Assembly (NCBI GenBank): GCA_048500255.1
Contig: JASNYH010000001.1
Coordinates: 806,001-870,000, forward strand
Direction: 5' to 3'
DNA: 64,000 nucleotides
Origin: JAMHWF01 sp048500255
GTDB lineage: Bacteria > Pseudomonadota > Gammaproteobacteria > Burkholderiales > Burkholderiaceae_C
Shown here: one piece after another, positions 47,647-58,310 of the stretch
Layout: each line of letters starts with the position of its first letter
How positions within the stretch are numbered: the first letter of the stretch is position 1
The notes under the pieces: model-generated
Databases searched by the model: none
What the model was told of the DNA's origin: nothing
Seen by the model: only the letters and a program-made list of their open reading frames with translations
Made by a program: the position numbers and the translations under genes

Positions 47647-48624
47647 TCACCGCCGCGTCGCGAAATGGATGCTCGGCAGGATGAGCAGTGCGCCGACGCC
47701 GTGGTACCACTGCGGCGGCTCGCCGAGCAGCCACCAGGCGAGTCCGGCGCCGTAGACCGGGGCGAGATAGAGCACGAGGCCGGCGCGCGCGACGCCGAGC
47801 TCGCGCTGCAGGAAGCCATAGACAAGGTACGACACGAGCCCGGGCAGCAGTGCGGCCAGCGCGATCAGCTGTGCGGCGCGCGCGTCGAGCGGGCGTTCGA
47901 GCGTCGCCAGTTCCCAGGCCGCGAACGGCGCCATCACGACGAGGCCGCCGGCGGCCATGCAACACAGGCGCTCCGTCGCGCTCAGGCGCGACTTCCAGTG
48001 CTGCAGCAGCAGCGAATAGGCGATCCACGACAGCGTCGCGGCGACGATCCACAAGTCGCCGGCGGTGAAGCGCACCGCGAGCAGCGACGCCGGGTCGCCG
48101 CGCGCGACGACGAACAGCACGCCGGCCAGCGCTGCCGGCATCGCGATGCGCTGCGCCGTCGTCAGCCGCTCGCCGAGCAGGCGCGCGCCGCCGAGCGCGA
48201 TGCCCACCGGCGCCGCCGCATAGATCAGCGCGATGTTGGTCGCCGTCGTCGTGTGACCGCCGAGGTAGACCCAGGCGCCGCAGATCCACATGCCCAGCGC
48301 GCCCAGCACGAGCGAGCGCCGCCACTCGGCGGCGACGCGCCCCGGGTCGGCGGCGATCGTGCGCGCGCTCACGGCGAGCAGCAGCAGGAACACGATGCCC
48401 CAGCGGCCGCTGGCGAGCACGTGCGGCGGCACGTGCGGCCCGGCGCTGCGCGCGATCAGGTAGTTCGACGACCAGACGGCCGGCACGAGCCACAGCGCCG
48501 CGAGGGCGGCGCGACGACGACGGCGCCCCGCCGCCGCCGTGGCAGCCGCAGCGGTCGCGTCGCGCATGCCGGCGTCAGCCGCCGGCTTCGGCGCGGATTC
48601 CGAGTCCGAAGTAGCGTTCGGCAT
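47647..48624 (-). CDS. EamA/DMT-superfamily transporter
   Basis: 325 residues from ATG 48624; an inner ATG at 48567 (306 residues) removes an odd Ala-rich head and is also plausible. Ten hydrophobic segments in two EamA repeats: AALWLVPAVWSSNYLIARS at the first helix and GALGMWICGAWVYLG and LLPGLVSYLVYGFLQRELG later (cited by key parts). The family exports amino acids, metabolites or drugs. It converges with nsrR and lies at the 3' end of the minus-strand catabolic block, 91 bases after the DAPG-hydrolase-like gene, so it may belong to it. Substrate unknown. Confidence 0.85.
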   Translation of the reverse strand: MPNATSDSESAPKPAADAGMRDATAAAATAAAGRRRRRAALAALWLVPAVWSSNYLIARSAGPHVPPHVLASGRWGIVFLLLLAVSARTIAADPGRVAAEWRRSLVLGALGMWICGAWVYLGGHTTTATNIALIYAAAPVGIALGGARLLGERLTTAQRIAMPAALAGVLFVVARGDPASLLAVRFTAGDLWIVAATLSWIAYSLLLQHWKSRLSATERLCCMAAGGLVVMAPFAAWELATLERPLDARAAQLIALAALLPGLVSYLVYGFLQRELGVARAGLVLYLAPVYGAGLAWWLLGEPPQWYHGVGALLILPSIHFATRR

Positions 48625-48715
48625 TGGCGGCGAGTATGGCGCGCCGCGCGTCGCCGCCGATGCGCTCACCTCGACGACGCCCTCGAGGCGACCTCTCGCA
48701 GAGCGCGACGGCCCG

Positions 48716-49414
48716 TCACCACGGCAGCGCGACGGGACGGCTGGCGCGGTTCTCGGCGATGTAGAGCGAGGGCAGGAAGCGCGACAGGAAGGTGAACTCG
48801 TTGTAGCAGTGCTGCAGCAGCGCCGGCGCGAAGGCGTCGGGCACCATCTCGCGCACCTCGTCGGGCGACTTGCCCGCGGCCGGCAGGTCCTGGCCGATGA
48901 AGAAGTGGCTGCGCAGCGCGCAGCCCCACGGCGTGTCGCGGCCGATGTGCAGCAGGCGCCCGCCGAGGATGCGGCCGTCGGGCAGGCGCGACGCGTCCCA
49001 GCCGAAGCCGACGCGGCCGCACACCGCCGCCGTGAGGCGCCGCTCGGCGCGCGCCTCGCGATAGGCGCCGGCGTCGAAGAACTCCGTCGCGTCACGAAAC
49101 TGGATCAACAGCTTCTCGGCCGGCATGCCGGTAAAGTACTCCTCGACCTTGTGGATCGAGCCCACGTGCGTGCTGCCGTCGCCACCGATCCAGTCGCTGA
49201 ACGTGTGGTCGACGGGGTGCCACCAGACGTACTGCTGCGTGTCGGGGCGAAAGCGGAACCACCACTCGAACATCTCGCCCGTGCAGCCGTGCAGGTCGGT
49301 GCGGCAGGCGACGTGCAGCACGCCGTCGGGCAGGCGCTCGTAGCCCGTCTCGAGCGGCAGCGGGGCGGGATCGAGCAGGCGGTCGGCATCGGTCAACTGC
49401 ATGGCGGGGGGCAT
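48716..49414 (-). CDS. DAPG hydrolase (PhlG)-like family protein
   Basis: 232 residues, no signal peptide. Motifs CTGEMFEWWF (near 44), WWHPVDHTFSDW (near 64) and HCYNEFTFLSRFLPSLY (near 203) give an ordered set of Glu, His and His-x3-Glu that resembles the zinc site of PhlG, which cleaves the acetyl group of 2,4-diacetylphloroglucinol. The assignment comes from this pattern only; the true substrate may be another acyl-ketone. Its neighbours (esterase, amidohydrolase, BKACE) fit a degradative role. It lies 31 bases after the amidohydrolase gene. Confidence 0.6.
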   Translation of the reverse strand: MPPAMQLTDADRLLDPAPLPLETGYERLPDGVLHVACRTDLHGCTGEMFEWWFRFRPDTQQYVWWHPVDHTFSDWIGGDGSTHVGSIHKVEEYFTGMPAEKLLIQFRDATEFFDAGAYREARAERRLTAAVCGRVGFGWDASRLPDGRILGGRLLHIGRDTPWGCALRSHFFIGQDLPAAGKSPDEVREMVPDAFAPALLQHCYNEFTFLSRFLPSLYIAENRASRPVALPW

Positions 49415-49445
49415 GGCGGTGTCTCCTCGTTCGCGCGTCGTGCGT

Positions 49446-50681
49446 TCAGGCCGCGTCCTTGTGCAGGCGGCCGTCCTTCATGATCAGCTTCAGCCGCGCC
49501 GTGTCGCGCAGCAGGCTCACGTCGGCGGTCGGGTCGCCGTCGACGAGCAGCAGGTCGGCCAGGCAACCGGCCTCGATGCGGCCGACGTCGGGCAGGTCCA
49601 TCACCTGGCCGCCGAGCGCCGTCGCGGCGTGTAGCGCCTCGGCCGGCGTGTAGCCGAACCATTCGACGAAGAGCTCGATGTCGCGCGCATTCGTGCCGAT
49701 CGGGTTCCACGGGAAGCCGTAGTCGCCGCCCGGCACGCTGCGCACGCCGCGGCGGCGCAGCTCGCGGCCGACGTGGCGGATGCGCTCGGCGGCGTCGGCC
49801 TGCTCGCGGCGGTCGGCCTCGCTGGCCATGATGCCGAAGCGCGGGCCGCGCAGCAGGTCGGCCTCGACGATGCCGGGCGCCGGGCCGACGAAGACGCGGT
49901 CCTTCGCCGCCTCGATCGCGTCGAGCGCCGCGTCGTCGGCATGGGTGCAGTGGTAGAGCATGCGAAAGCCGCACTCGAGCGCGAGCAGGATCGACTCGCT
50001 CGTGTAGCAGTGCGCCGTCAGCCACACGCCGCGCGCGCGCGCGGCGTCGCCCGCGGCGCGGATCTCCTCGGCGTAGAACTGCTCGCCCTGGTTGGAGCCG
50101 GCGTCGAAGGCGCTGACGCCGTTGAGCAGGAACTTGACGGCGTCGACGCCGGCGTCGGCCGCCTCGTGCACGAAGGCGGCAACGGCGGCCGGGTCGCTGG
50201 CGCGCACGGCGCGCCCGGGAAAGCGCACCTGCAGCCCCATCGGACCGCCGGGCACGCGCTCGAACGACGAGGTGCGCAGCCGCGGCCCCGGCACCCAGCC
50301 GGCGTCGAACGCCTGCTTCGCGGCCACTTCGGCAGGCATCGACGCCGACCCGCCAGAGTAGACGGCGGTGTAGCCGTGGTCGAGCGTCACGCGGCCGCAG
50401 TGCGCGACGAGCAGCGCCGTCTCGGCATCGCTGCGGTCGCCGGGCTTGGAGATCATCTCGACCGTCGAGCCGAGCGCGAGGTGGGCGTGCGCATCGATCA
50501 GGCCGGGCATCAGCGTGGCGCCGCGGCCGTCGACGACGCGCGCGCCGTCACGCGCCACGGCGCGGCCGTCGCGGCCGACGTAGGCGATGCGGTTGCCTTC
50601 GATGCGCACTTCGCCGGCGACCCTTGGCGCGCCGCTGCCGTCGAAGATGCGCACGTCGGTGATCACGATGGCGGTGGTCAT
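49446..50681 (-). CDS. Metal-dependent amidohydrolase family protein
   Basis: 411 residues from ATG 50681. The N-terminal composite strand domain (MTTAIVITDVRIFDGSG) leads to the metal-binding LMPGLIDAHAHLALG (near 61-70), then DAVKFLLNG with a possible carbamylated Lys, TAHCYT, HCTHADD and Asp in SVPGGDYGFPWNP. This is the imidazolonepropionase/prolidase-like branch of the amidohydrolase superfamily. The substrate is unknown; in this cluster it may open an amide, lactam or cyclic ester. Its ATG overlaps the esterase stop (ATGA). Confidence 0.88.
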   Translation of the reverse strand: MTTAIVITDVRIFDGSGAPRVAGEVRIEGNRIAYVGRDGRAVARDGARVVDGRGATLMPGLIDAHAHLALGSTVEMISKPGDRSDAETALLVAHCGRVTLDHGYTAVYSGGSASMPAEVAAKQAFDAGWVPGPRLRTSSFERVPGGPMGLQVRFPGRAVRASDPAAVAAFVHEAADAGVDAVKFLLNGVSAFDAGSNQGEQFYAEEIRAAGDAARARGVWLTAHCYTSESILLALECGFRMLYHCTHADDAALDAIEAAKDRVFVGPAPGIVEADLLRGPRFGIMASEADRREQADAAERIRHVGRELRRRGVRSVPGGDYGFPWNPIGTNARDIELFVEWFGYTPAEALHAATALGGQVMDLPDVGRIEAGCLADLLLVDGDPTADVSLLRDTARLKLIMKDGRLHKDAA

Positions 50682-51616
50682 GCTCGGGTCTCCTCGTTCT
50701 TGTTCGTGACGCCGCAGCAGCGCCGCACGAAGGCGGACAGTGCGTCGCCGAAGCCGGTGTCGGCGGTGCCGAGTCCGTAGCCGGCGGAAAAGTGGTTGTG
50801 CTCGCGCAGCAGCCGCAGCTCGGGCGCGAAGCCGTGGCGCGACACCAGGCGCGCGAAGAGCTCGCCGGCCTGCACCTGCATCTGCAGCAGGTCGCGCTCG
50901 GCGAAGCTGATCCACAGCGGGAACGGCGCCGCGTCGACGTGGTCGACGATGCTGGCGGCGTCCCACGCGCTCGGGTCGGCGCCGAAGTAGGCGTCGTTGC
51001 GCGGGTCGGGTGTCGCGATGCCGAAGGCTTCGCACGCGAGGCCCTCGAGCCGCGCGTCGTAGGGCCCCGAGCACAGCGCCGCGCCGGCGATGCGCCAGGC
51101 CGGCGGCTGGAAGCGCCGCATCAGCACGGCCGCGGCGACGTGCGCGGCGCCGGCCGACTCGCCGGCCAGCACGATGCGCGCCGCGTCGCCACCGAAGCCC
51201 GCGGCGTGATCCTGCAGCCAGCGCCACACGGCGACGACGTCTTCGGGTCCGCTCGGCCAGCGGCTCTCGGGCGCGAGGCGGTAGTTCGGCAGCACGGTGA
51301 GGAAGCCCTGGCGCGCGCCCCACCAGCCGACGTTGGCGCGCTGCGCCTTGCTGCCGCGGATGAAGCCGCCGCCGTGCCACCACGCGAGCACCGGATGCGT
51401 GCCCGGCGCGGCCGGCGCATAGACGTCGAGCCGGTGCCGCTCGTGCGGGCCGTAGGCCAGGTCGGCCGCGAGCCGCACGCCGTCGCGCGGCTGGGCGGCG
51501 AGCAGCGGCTCGAACAGCGCCTGCACCTCGGGCAGGTTGAAGCCCGGGCCCAGTTCGCGCAGACGCGCCGTCACGTCGGCGGGCAGCGTGCAGGGCGTGA
51601 TGCCGGGGGCGCTCAT
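50678..51616 (-). CDS. Alpha/beta hydrolase (HSL-type carboxylesterase)
   Basis: 312 residues from ATG 51616 (a GTG two codons upstream is possible). Oxyanion motif WWHGGGFIRG (near 83), nucleophile elbow GESAGAAH (near 158), Asp in SFAERD and the late His in HNHFSAGYG complete the hormone-sensitive-lipase-type triad. It should hydrolyse a carboxylic ester. It lies 10 bases downstream of livGF and overlaps the amidohydrolase by 4 bases. Confidence 0.9.
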   Translation of the reverse strand: MSAPGITPCTLPADVTARLRELGPGFNLPEVQALFEPLLAAQPRDGVRLAADLAYGPHERHRLDVYAPAAPGTHPVLAWWHGGGFIRGSKAQRANVGWWGARQGFLTVLPNYRLAPESRWPSGPEDVVAVWRWLQDHAAGFGGDAARIVLAGESAGAAHVAAAVLMRRFQPPAWRIAGAALCSGPYDARLEGLACEAFGIATPDPRNDAYFGADPSAWDAASIVDHVDAAPFPLWISFAERDLLQMQVQAGELFARLVSRHGFAPELRLLREHNHFSAGYGLGTADTGFGDALSAFVRRCCGVTNKNEETRA

Positions 51617-51626
51617 CGGCACCTGC

Positions 51627-53293
<1,667 letters not shown>

Positions 53294-53297
<4 letters not shown>

Positions 53298-54274
53298 CGC
53301 GCCCTCGCCCACAAGCGCTGCCCGAGCCCGACCAGCCCCTGCGGCGCATAGCGGATGACGACGATCAGGATCACGCCGGTGATCGCCAGGTGCAGCGCCG
53401 GCCAGTCGGCGAGCAGTTCGCCGAGACCGACGACGAACACGGCGCCGACGAGCGGCCCGGCGCGCAGCCCCTGGCCGCCGATCACGACGATCGACAGCAC
53501 GGTGACGGTCCACTGCACGCCGAAGGTGCCGTAGGGCTCGATCGCGCCGAGCTTCAAGCCCTGCAGCGCGCCGGCGACGCCGGTCAGGAACGACGCGACG
53601 ACGAAAGCCGCGAGCTTGACGCGAAACGCGCGCACGCCGATCTGTGCCGCCGCGTCCTCGTCGTCGCGCACGGCGCGCAGCAGGATCGAGTAGCGCGAGC
53701 GCGTCGCCAGCGTCATCACGACGGTCGTCGCGGCGAGCAGCGCGAGCGCGATGCCGTAGAGCCCGCGCAGACCCGGCGGGTCCTGCGCGAGGAACAGGCC
53801 CGTCGCGCCGCCGAAGCCGTTGTAGTTGATCATGAACAGCCGCAGCGCCTCGGCCAGCGCCAGCGTGCCGACGGTGAAGTACAGGCCGCGCAGCCGGAAC
53901 ACGGCGCGCGACACGAGCACGGCCATCAGCGCGGCGGCCGCTCCCGCGGCGACGAGCGCCACCGCGAGCGGCGCGTCGGCGCGGTTGACGAGGCCCGTCA
54001 GCACGTAGGCGCCGACGCCGAAGAACGACGCCGTGCCGAGCGACACCAGCCCGCCGTAGCCGGCCATCAGGTTCCACGCCTCGGCCAGCGCGACGAGCAG
54101 CAGCAGCCGAAAGCCGATCTCGAGTGCGTAGTCGTCGCCGGCGATGCCGAACAGCACGGCGACGCCGCACAGCACCGCCACGACGACGAACTCGGCGTCG
54201 CGCCACCACGGCGCGCCTCGCGGCGCCGCCGGAGCGGACAAGGAGGCCGAGGCTCGCTCCATCACGGCCGACAT
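53294..54274 (-). CDS. Branched-chain amino acid-type ABC permease LivM
   Basis: 326 residues from ATG 54274 (MSAVMERAS). About nine membrane segments; family motifs WNLMAGYGGLVSLGTASFFGVGAYV (cited by LMAGYGGLVSLG), RGLYFTVGTLALAEALRL and the EAA-like loop RSRYSILLRAVRDDEDAAAQIGV (cited by RAVRDDEDAA). It pairs with LivH for uptake. Overlaps livGF by 4 bases and livH by one base. Confidence 0.93.
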
Positions 54275-55161
54275 CAGCGCACCTTGGCCGCGACGATGCC
54301 CTGCGGGCGCAGCGCCAGCACCGCGAGGAACAGCGCCAGCCCGACGAAGTCGCGCCAGCCGTCGCCGAGCAGCACGCCGCCCAGGCTCTGCAGCACGCCG
54401 AGCACCAGGCCCGCGACGAGCGTGCCGAAGATGTTGCCGATGCCGCCGAGCACGACGACGGCGAAGCTGATCAGCAGCCACGTCGCGCCCGCGCTCGGCG
54501 TGAACGCGAACGCCGTGCCGATCAGCACGCCGCCCATCGCGGCGCAAGCCGCGCCGAGCGCGAAGGTCAGTGCGTGCACGCGCTGCACGTCGACGCCCAT
54601 CGCGGCGGCCGCCACCGGGTCGGCCGAGCTGGCGCGCAGGTCGCGGCCGAACGCCGTGCGCGACACCAGCCAGTGCACGGCGACGACGAGCGCCACCGAG
54701 ACGGCGAAGCCGATGACGTAGATCTCGGCCACCGTCACCGGCCCGAGGTGCAGCGGGCGCGCCGCGTACGGCGCCTCGATGGCGCGCGTGTCGGCGCGAA
54801 ACGCCAGCAGGTAGGCGTTCTGCAGAATGATCGAGACGCCGAACATCGTCATCATCGGCGCCTCCATGCCCTTGCCGGCCAGCGGCGCGATCAAGAGGCG
54901 CTGCAGCGGCAGCGCGAGCGCCGCCATCGCCAGCCCGACGAGCAACAGCCCGGCGATCGGGTCGATGCCGAACTGCTGCAGCGCGAACCAGCCGAGATAG
55001 GCGCCGCCGACGAGCAGTTCGCCGTGCGCGAGGTTCACGAGCCGCATCACGCCGAGCGCGATCGACAGACCGAGCGCCGTCAGCGCCAGCATGCCGCCGA
55101 GCAGCAGGCCCGAGGCCAGGCTGCTGGCGACGACGACGGCGTCAGGCACGGCGAACGGCAT
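54274..55161 (-). CDS. Branched-chain amino acid-type ABC permease LivH
   Basis: 295 residues, about eight membrane segments. Motifs ALTALGLSIALGVMRLVNLAHGEL (cited by LGVMRLVNLAHGE) and the loop FGRDLRASSADPVAAAAMGVD are typical of LivH. It is 44 bases downstream of the binding protein gene and overlaps livM by one base (TGATG). Confidence 0.93.
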   Translation of the reverse strand: MPFAVPDAVVVASSLASGLLLGGMLALTALGLSIALGVMRLVNLAHGELLVGGAYLGWFALQQFGIDPIAGLLLVGLAMAALALPLQRLLIAPLAGKGMEAPMMTMFGVSIILQNAYLLAFRADTRAIEAPYAARPLHLGPVTVAEIYVIGFAVSVALVVAVHWLVSRTAFGRDLRASSADPVAAAAMGVDVQRVHALTFALGAACAAMGGVLIGTAFAFTPSAGATWLLISFAVVVLGGIGNIFGTLVAGLVLGVLQSLGGVLLGDGWRDFVGLALFLAVLALRPQGIVAAKVR

Positions 55162-55205
55162 CGTCGTCGCGATCGGCGGCTTCTACTGCGACATGCGCGG
55201 CGGCG

Positions 55206-56405
55206 TCAGTTCGCCGCCGGCATCGGGAACAGCAGCTTGCCCGTCGCGCGGTCCTTCGGCCACACGACGACGGCCTTGCCCGACTGCCACTGCATCATCG
55301 TGATCGGGATGCGCGACGTGTGGTCGGCGTCGAACTTGACCGGGCCGACGACGTAGCTCTTGTTCGTCCTCGCGATGGCGGCGTTGATCTTCTCGCGGTC
55401 GGTGCTGCCGGCCGCGGCAATGGCGTCGAGCAGCACCTGCGCGGCGGCGTGCGAGTCGGCGATGTGCTGGCTCTGCGTCTGCTTCGTCTCGGTCTCGAAG
55501 CGCTTGCCGAGCTCGGCCGCGCCGGGGTACGGGAAGCTCGGGTCCCAGTAGCCACCGACGAGCACGCCGTCGGCGAGCTTGCCGAGCGCCTGCGCGAACT
55601 GCTCGGGCTCGGCGCCCTTCTCCATCACGAGCAGCTTGGGGTGGTAGCCGGCCGACGCCATCTGCTTGCGGATCGCGATCGCCTGCGGCGGGATCGCGTC
55701 GACGAGCGCGATGTCGGCGCCGGCACCCTTGGCCTGGCCGATCATGGACGTGAACTGCTGCGCGTCGACCGGGAACGAGCTCGCGTGCACGACCTCGTAG
55801 GCGCCCGCCTTGGCGGTGGCCGGCCAGATCTGGCCGCCGACGACCTGCCCGTCGGGTCCGTTGTCGGCGAGGATGGCGACCTTCTTGTTCGTCGCGAGTC
55901 CGTAGTCGGCCATCATGCGGAACGGCGCGGTGGCGAGATCGCCTTCGTCGAAGAACAGCACCCAGGCGTAGTTCCACTTGCGCACCGACTTGAACGCGCC
56001 GAGCGGGTCGCATCCCGCCACGATCGGCACCTTGCGCCGTTCGGCAACGAGGGCACCGGCGTTGACGAGCGCCGGCGTGCATGAGCCGAGCATCGCGACG
56101 GCCTTGTCGCGCGAGATCAGCGTCTCCGTGTTGCTCGCCGCGGCGTTGGGGTCGGTCTTGTCGTCGCGCACGACGAGCCTGACCTTCATCGCCTTGCCGC
56201 CGACCTTGATGCCGCCGGCCTTGTTGAGGTCGGCGACGGCCGTCTCGTAGCCCCATTTCTGGTAGTTGCCGAAGCCGGCCAGCGGGCCCGACAGCGGCAG
56301 CGACGCGCCGATGACGATCTCGTCGGCGGCGATCGCCGCGCCGGCGACGGCGAAGCTTGCAGCGAGCAGCGCGGCGGCGCGCAGCGGCGGGAGTGCGAAG
56401 CGCAT
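55206..56405 (-). CDS. Periplasmic substrate-binding protein of the Liv-type ABC transporter
   Basis: 399 residues with a signal peptide (about 1-26, ending AAIAADE) and a good ribosome site CAAGGAG. The Leu/Ile/Val-binding fold begins IVIGASLPLSGPLAGFGNYQKWG (cited by IGASLPLSGPLA). Substrate-contact regions cannot be read with confidence; members bind amino acids, amides, aromatic acids or urea. Start of the transporter group binding protein-livH-livM-livGF. A run of eight G lies in the 37-base gap to the upstream BKACE gene. Confidence 0.92.
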   Translation of the reverse strand: MRFALPPLRAAALLAASFAVAGAAIAADEIVIGASLPLSGPLAGFGNYQKWGYETAVADLNKAGGIKVGGKAMKVRLVVRDDKTDPNAAASNTETLISRDKAVAMLGSCTPALVNAGALVAERRKVPIVAGCDPLGAFKSVRKWNYAWVLFFDEGDLATAPFRMMADYGLATNKKVAILADNGPDGQVVGGQIWPATAKAGAYEVVHASSFPVDAQQFTSMIGQAKGAGADIALVDAIPPQAIAIRKQMASAGYHPKLLVMEKGAEPEQFAQALGKLADGVLVGGYWDPSFPYPGAAELGKRFETETKQTQSQHIADSHAAAQVLLDAIAAAGSTDREKINAAIARTNKSYVVGPVKFDADHTSRIPITMMQWQSGKAVVVWPKDRATGKLLFPMPAAN

Positions 56406-56442
56406 GTCCAGTCTCCTTGTGTCGTTGGGGGGGGACGCGAGG

Positions 56443-57381
56443 TCAGAAGGCCACGTTGGCCGCGCCCTTGAGCGCGAGCATCTCGCGCGCTTCGGTGGGC
56501 GTCGCCACCTCGAGACCCAGCTCCTCGAGGATGCGGCGGATCTTCTGCACCTGCGACGCGTTGCTCGGCGCGAGCTGGCCGCGGCCGAGGTAGACGCTGT
56601 CTTCGAGGCCGACGCGCACGTTGGCGCCCATCACGGCGGCGTGCGTCAAGAGCGGCATCTGGTGGCGCCCGGCGGCGAGCACCGACCAGCGGTAGCTGTC
56701 GCCGAACAGGCGATTGGCCGTGTCGCGCATGAAGGTGACGCACTGCGGATCGGGGCCGATGCCGCCGAGGATGCCGAAGATGGTCTGGATGAAGAACGGC
56801 GGCTTCACGAGCCCCGCGTCGACGAAGTGCGCCAGGTTGTAGAGGTGGCCGACGTCGTAGCACTCGAACTCGAAGCGCGTGCCGCAGCCTTCGCCCAGGT
56901 CCTTCAGGATGTGGCGGATGTCGCGGAAGGTGTTGCGGAAGATGATGTCTTCCGTGCCCTCGACGTAGGGCTTCTCCCAGTCGTACTTCCAGCTCTTGAT
57001 CTTCTCGGCCACCGGGTGGATCGAGAAATTCATCGAGCCCATGTTGAGCGACGCCATCTCGGGCTTGAAGCGCAGCGGCGGCGCGAGGCGCTCCTCGAGC
57101 GTCATCTTGGTCGAGCCGCCCGACGTGATGTTGATGACGGCGTCGGTCGCCGCCTTGATCGGGCCGAGGAACTCGGCGAACACGTCGGGGTCGGCGCTCG
57201 GCCGGCCGTCGGCCGGGTTGCGCGCGTGCAGGTGCAGGATCGCCGCGCCGGCCCTGGCGGCATCGATCGCCTGCTCGGCGATCTGCGCCGGCGTGAGCGG
57301 CAGGTGCTCGCTCATCGTGGGCGTGTGGATCGCGCCGGTGACGGCGCAGGTGATGATCACCTTGTCGGCTCGCTTGGCCAT
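56443..57381 (-). CDS. BKACE family beta-keto acid cleavage enzyme (DUF849)
   Basis: 312 residues from ATG 57381. The TIM-barrel zinc enzyme family condenses a beta-keto acid with acetyl-CoA, giving acetoacetate and a new CoA ester (known members: 3-keto-5-aminohexanoate and dehydrocarnitine cleavage). Zinc ligands HLHAR (near 50) and Glu in VGLEDSVYLG (near 265) and INITSGGS are present. The neighbouring hydroxyacyl-CoA-dehydrogenase-like gene could supply the keto acid, as in carnitine breakdown. Substrate unknown. Confidence 0.92.
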   Translation of the reverse strand: MAKRADKVIITCAVTGAIHTPTMSEHLPLTPAQIAEQAIDAARAGAAILHLHARNPADGRPSADPDVFAEFLGPIKAATDAVINITSGGSTKMTLEERLAPPLRFKPEMASLNMGSMNFSIHPVAEKIKSWKYDWEKPYVEGTEDIIFRNTFRDIRHILKDLGEGCGTRFEFECYDVGHLYNLAHFVDAGLVKPPFFIQTIFGILGGIGPDPQCVTFMRDTANRLFGDSYRWSVLAAGRHQMPLLTHAAVMGANVRVGLEDSVYLGRGQLAPSNASQVQKIRRILEELGLEVATPTEAREMLALKGAANVAF

Positions 57382-57403
57382 GTCGTGAGTCCTCGGTCCT
57401 TCG

Positions 57404-58309
57404 TCAGGCGGCATCGGCCGCGTTCATTGCCTTGAGGTGCGCGAGCACGCGCGCGCGCAGCGCGGCCTGCTCTTCGGGCGTCCAGCGCCGGAAGCCCTCG
57501 CCGCTCTTCATGCCCAGCCGCCCTTGCGCGACGAGCTGCTCGAGATAGGGCGAGGGCCCGGGGCGGCTGTCGATCGCCGGCAGCACGGTGCGGTGGATCG
57601 CGAGCGTGAGGTCGGTGCCGACGAGGTCGGCGTTCTCGAGCGGCCCCAGCACCGGCAGGCGCCGGCCGAAGCTCGCCTTGACGACGGTGTCGACGGTCTC
57701 GGCGTCGCACACACCTTCGGCGACAAGCGCGATCGCCTCGCGCCACAGCGCGTGCTGCAGCCGGTTGCCGATGAAGCCGGGCACGTCCTTCTCGACCATC
57801 GCCGGCGTCTTGCCGACGCGCGCGAGCAGCCCGAACATGCGATCGGCGACGGCGGCGTCGGTGTCTTCCGTCTTGATCACCTCGACCAGCGGCACGAGAT
57901 ACGGCGGGTTCCACCAGTGCGTGCCGAGCGCGCGCGCGCCCGTCTTCAGCCCCGCCATGATGTCGGTGATCGGGATCACCGAAGTGTTGCTCGCCAGCGT
58001 GCACTGCGCCGGCGCCAGCGTCTCGAGGCGCGCGAACAGCTCGCGCTTCCAGGCCAGGTTCTCGGGGCCGGCCTCGAACACGACGTCGGCGTCGCGCACC
58101 GCGTCGGCGAGGTCGGCGCATGGCTGCACGCGTTCGGCGGCGCCGGCATCGAGGCCGAGGTCGGTGAGGTTGCGCGCGATGCGCTCACGCAGGCTGGCCA
58201 GCGCATCGGCCGACACGTCGTGCACGCGCACCGTGTGACCGGCCAGCGCGAAGACCTGCGCGATGCCGTGGCCCATCAGGCCGGCGCCGATGACGGCAAC
58301 CTTCTCCAC
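57404..58309 (-). CDS. 3-hydroxyacyl-CoA dehydrogenase family protein (hydroxy-acid dehydrogenase)
   Basis: 301 residues from GTG 58309 (VEKVAVIGAG), one base after the SDR stop; an ATG at 58333 would add 8 residues and overlap the SDR gene by 23 bases. Rossmann motif GAGLMGHGIAQ and catalytic GTHWWNPPYLVPLVEV (His and Glu), with asparagine in SNTSVIPI. The GTHWWNPP form is seen in single-domain members such as carnitine and gulonate dehydrogenases rather than beta-oxidation enzymes. Adjacent BKACE suggests it makes the beta-keto acid (inference). Confidence 0.9.
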   Translation of the reverse strand: MEKVAVIGAGLMGHGIAQVFALAGHTVRVHDVSADALASLRERIARNLTDLGLDAGAAERVQPCADLADAVRDADVVFEAGPENLAWKRELFARLETLAPAQCTLASNTSVIPITDIMAGLKTGARALGTHWWNPPYLVPLVEVIKTEDTDAAVADRMFGLLARVGKTPAMVEKDVPGFIGNRLQHALWREAIALVAEGVCDAETVDTVVKASFGRRLPVLGPLENADLVGTDLTLAIHRTVLPAIDSRPGPSPYLEQLVAQGRLGMKSGEGFRRWTPEEQAALRARVLAHLKAMNAADAA

Positions 58310-58310
58310 G

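Noticed and set aside
56430..56437. Run of eight G between the BKACE and binding-protein genes, possible phase-variable tract
   Set aside because: A G8 run in 70% GC DNA is not exceptional, and it lies in a short intergenic gap without promoter elements near it.
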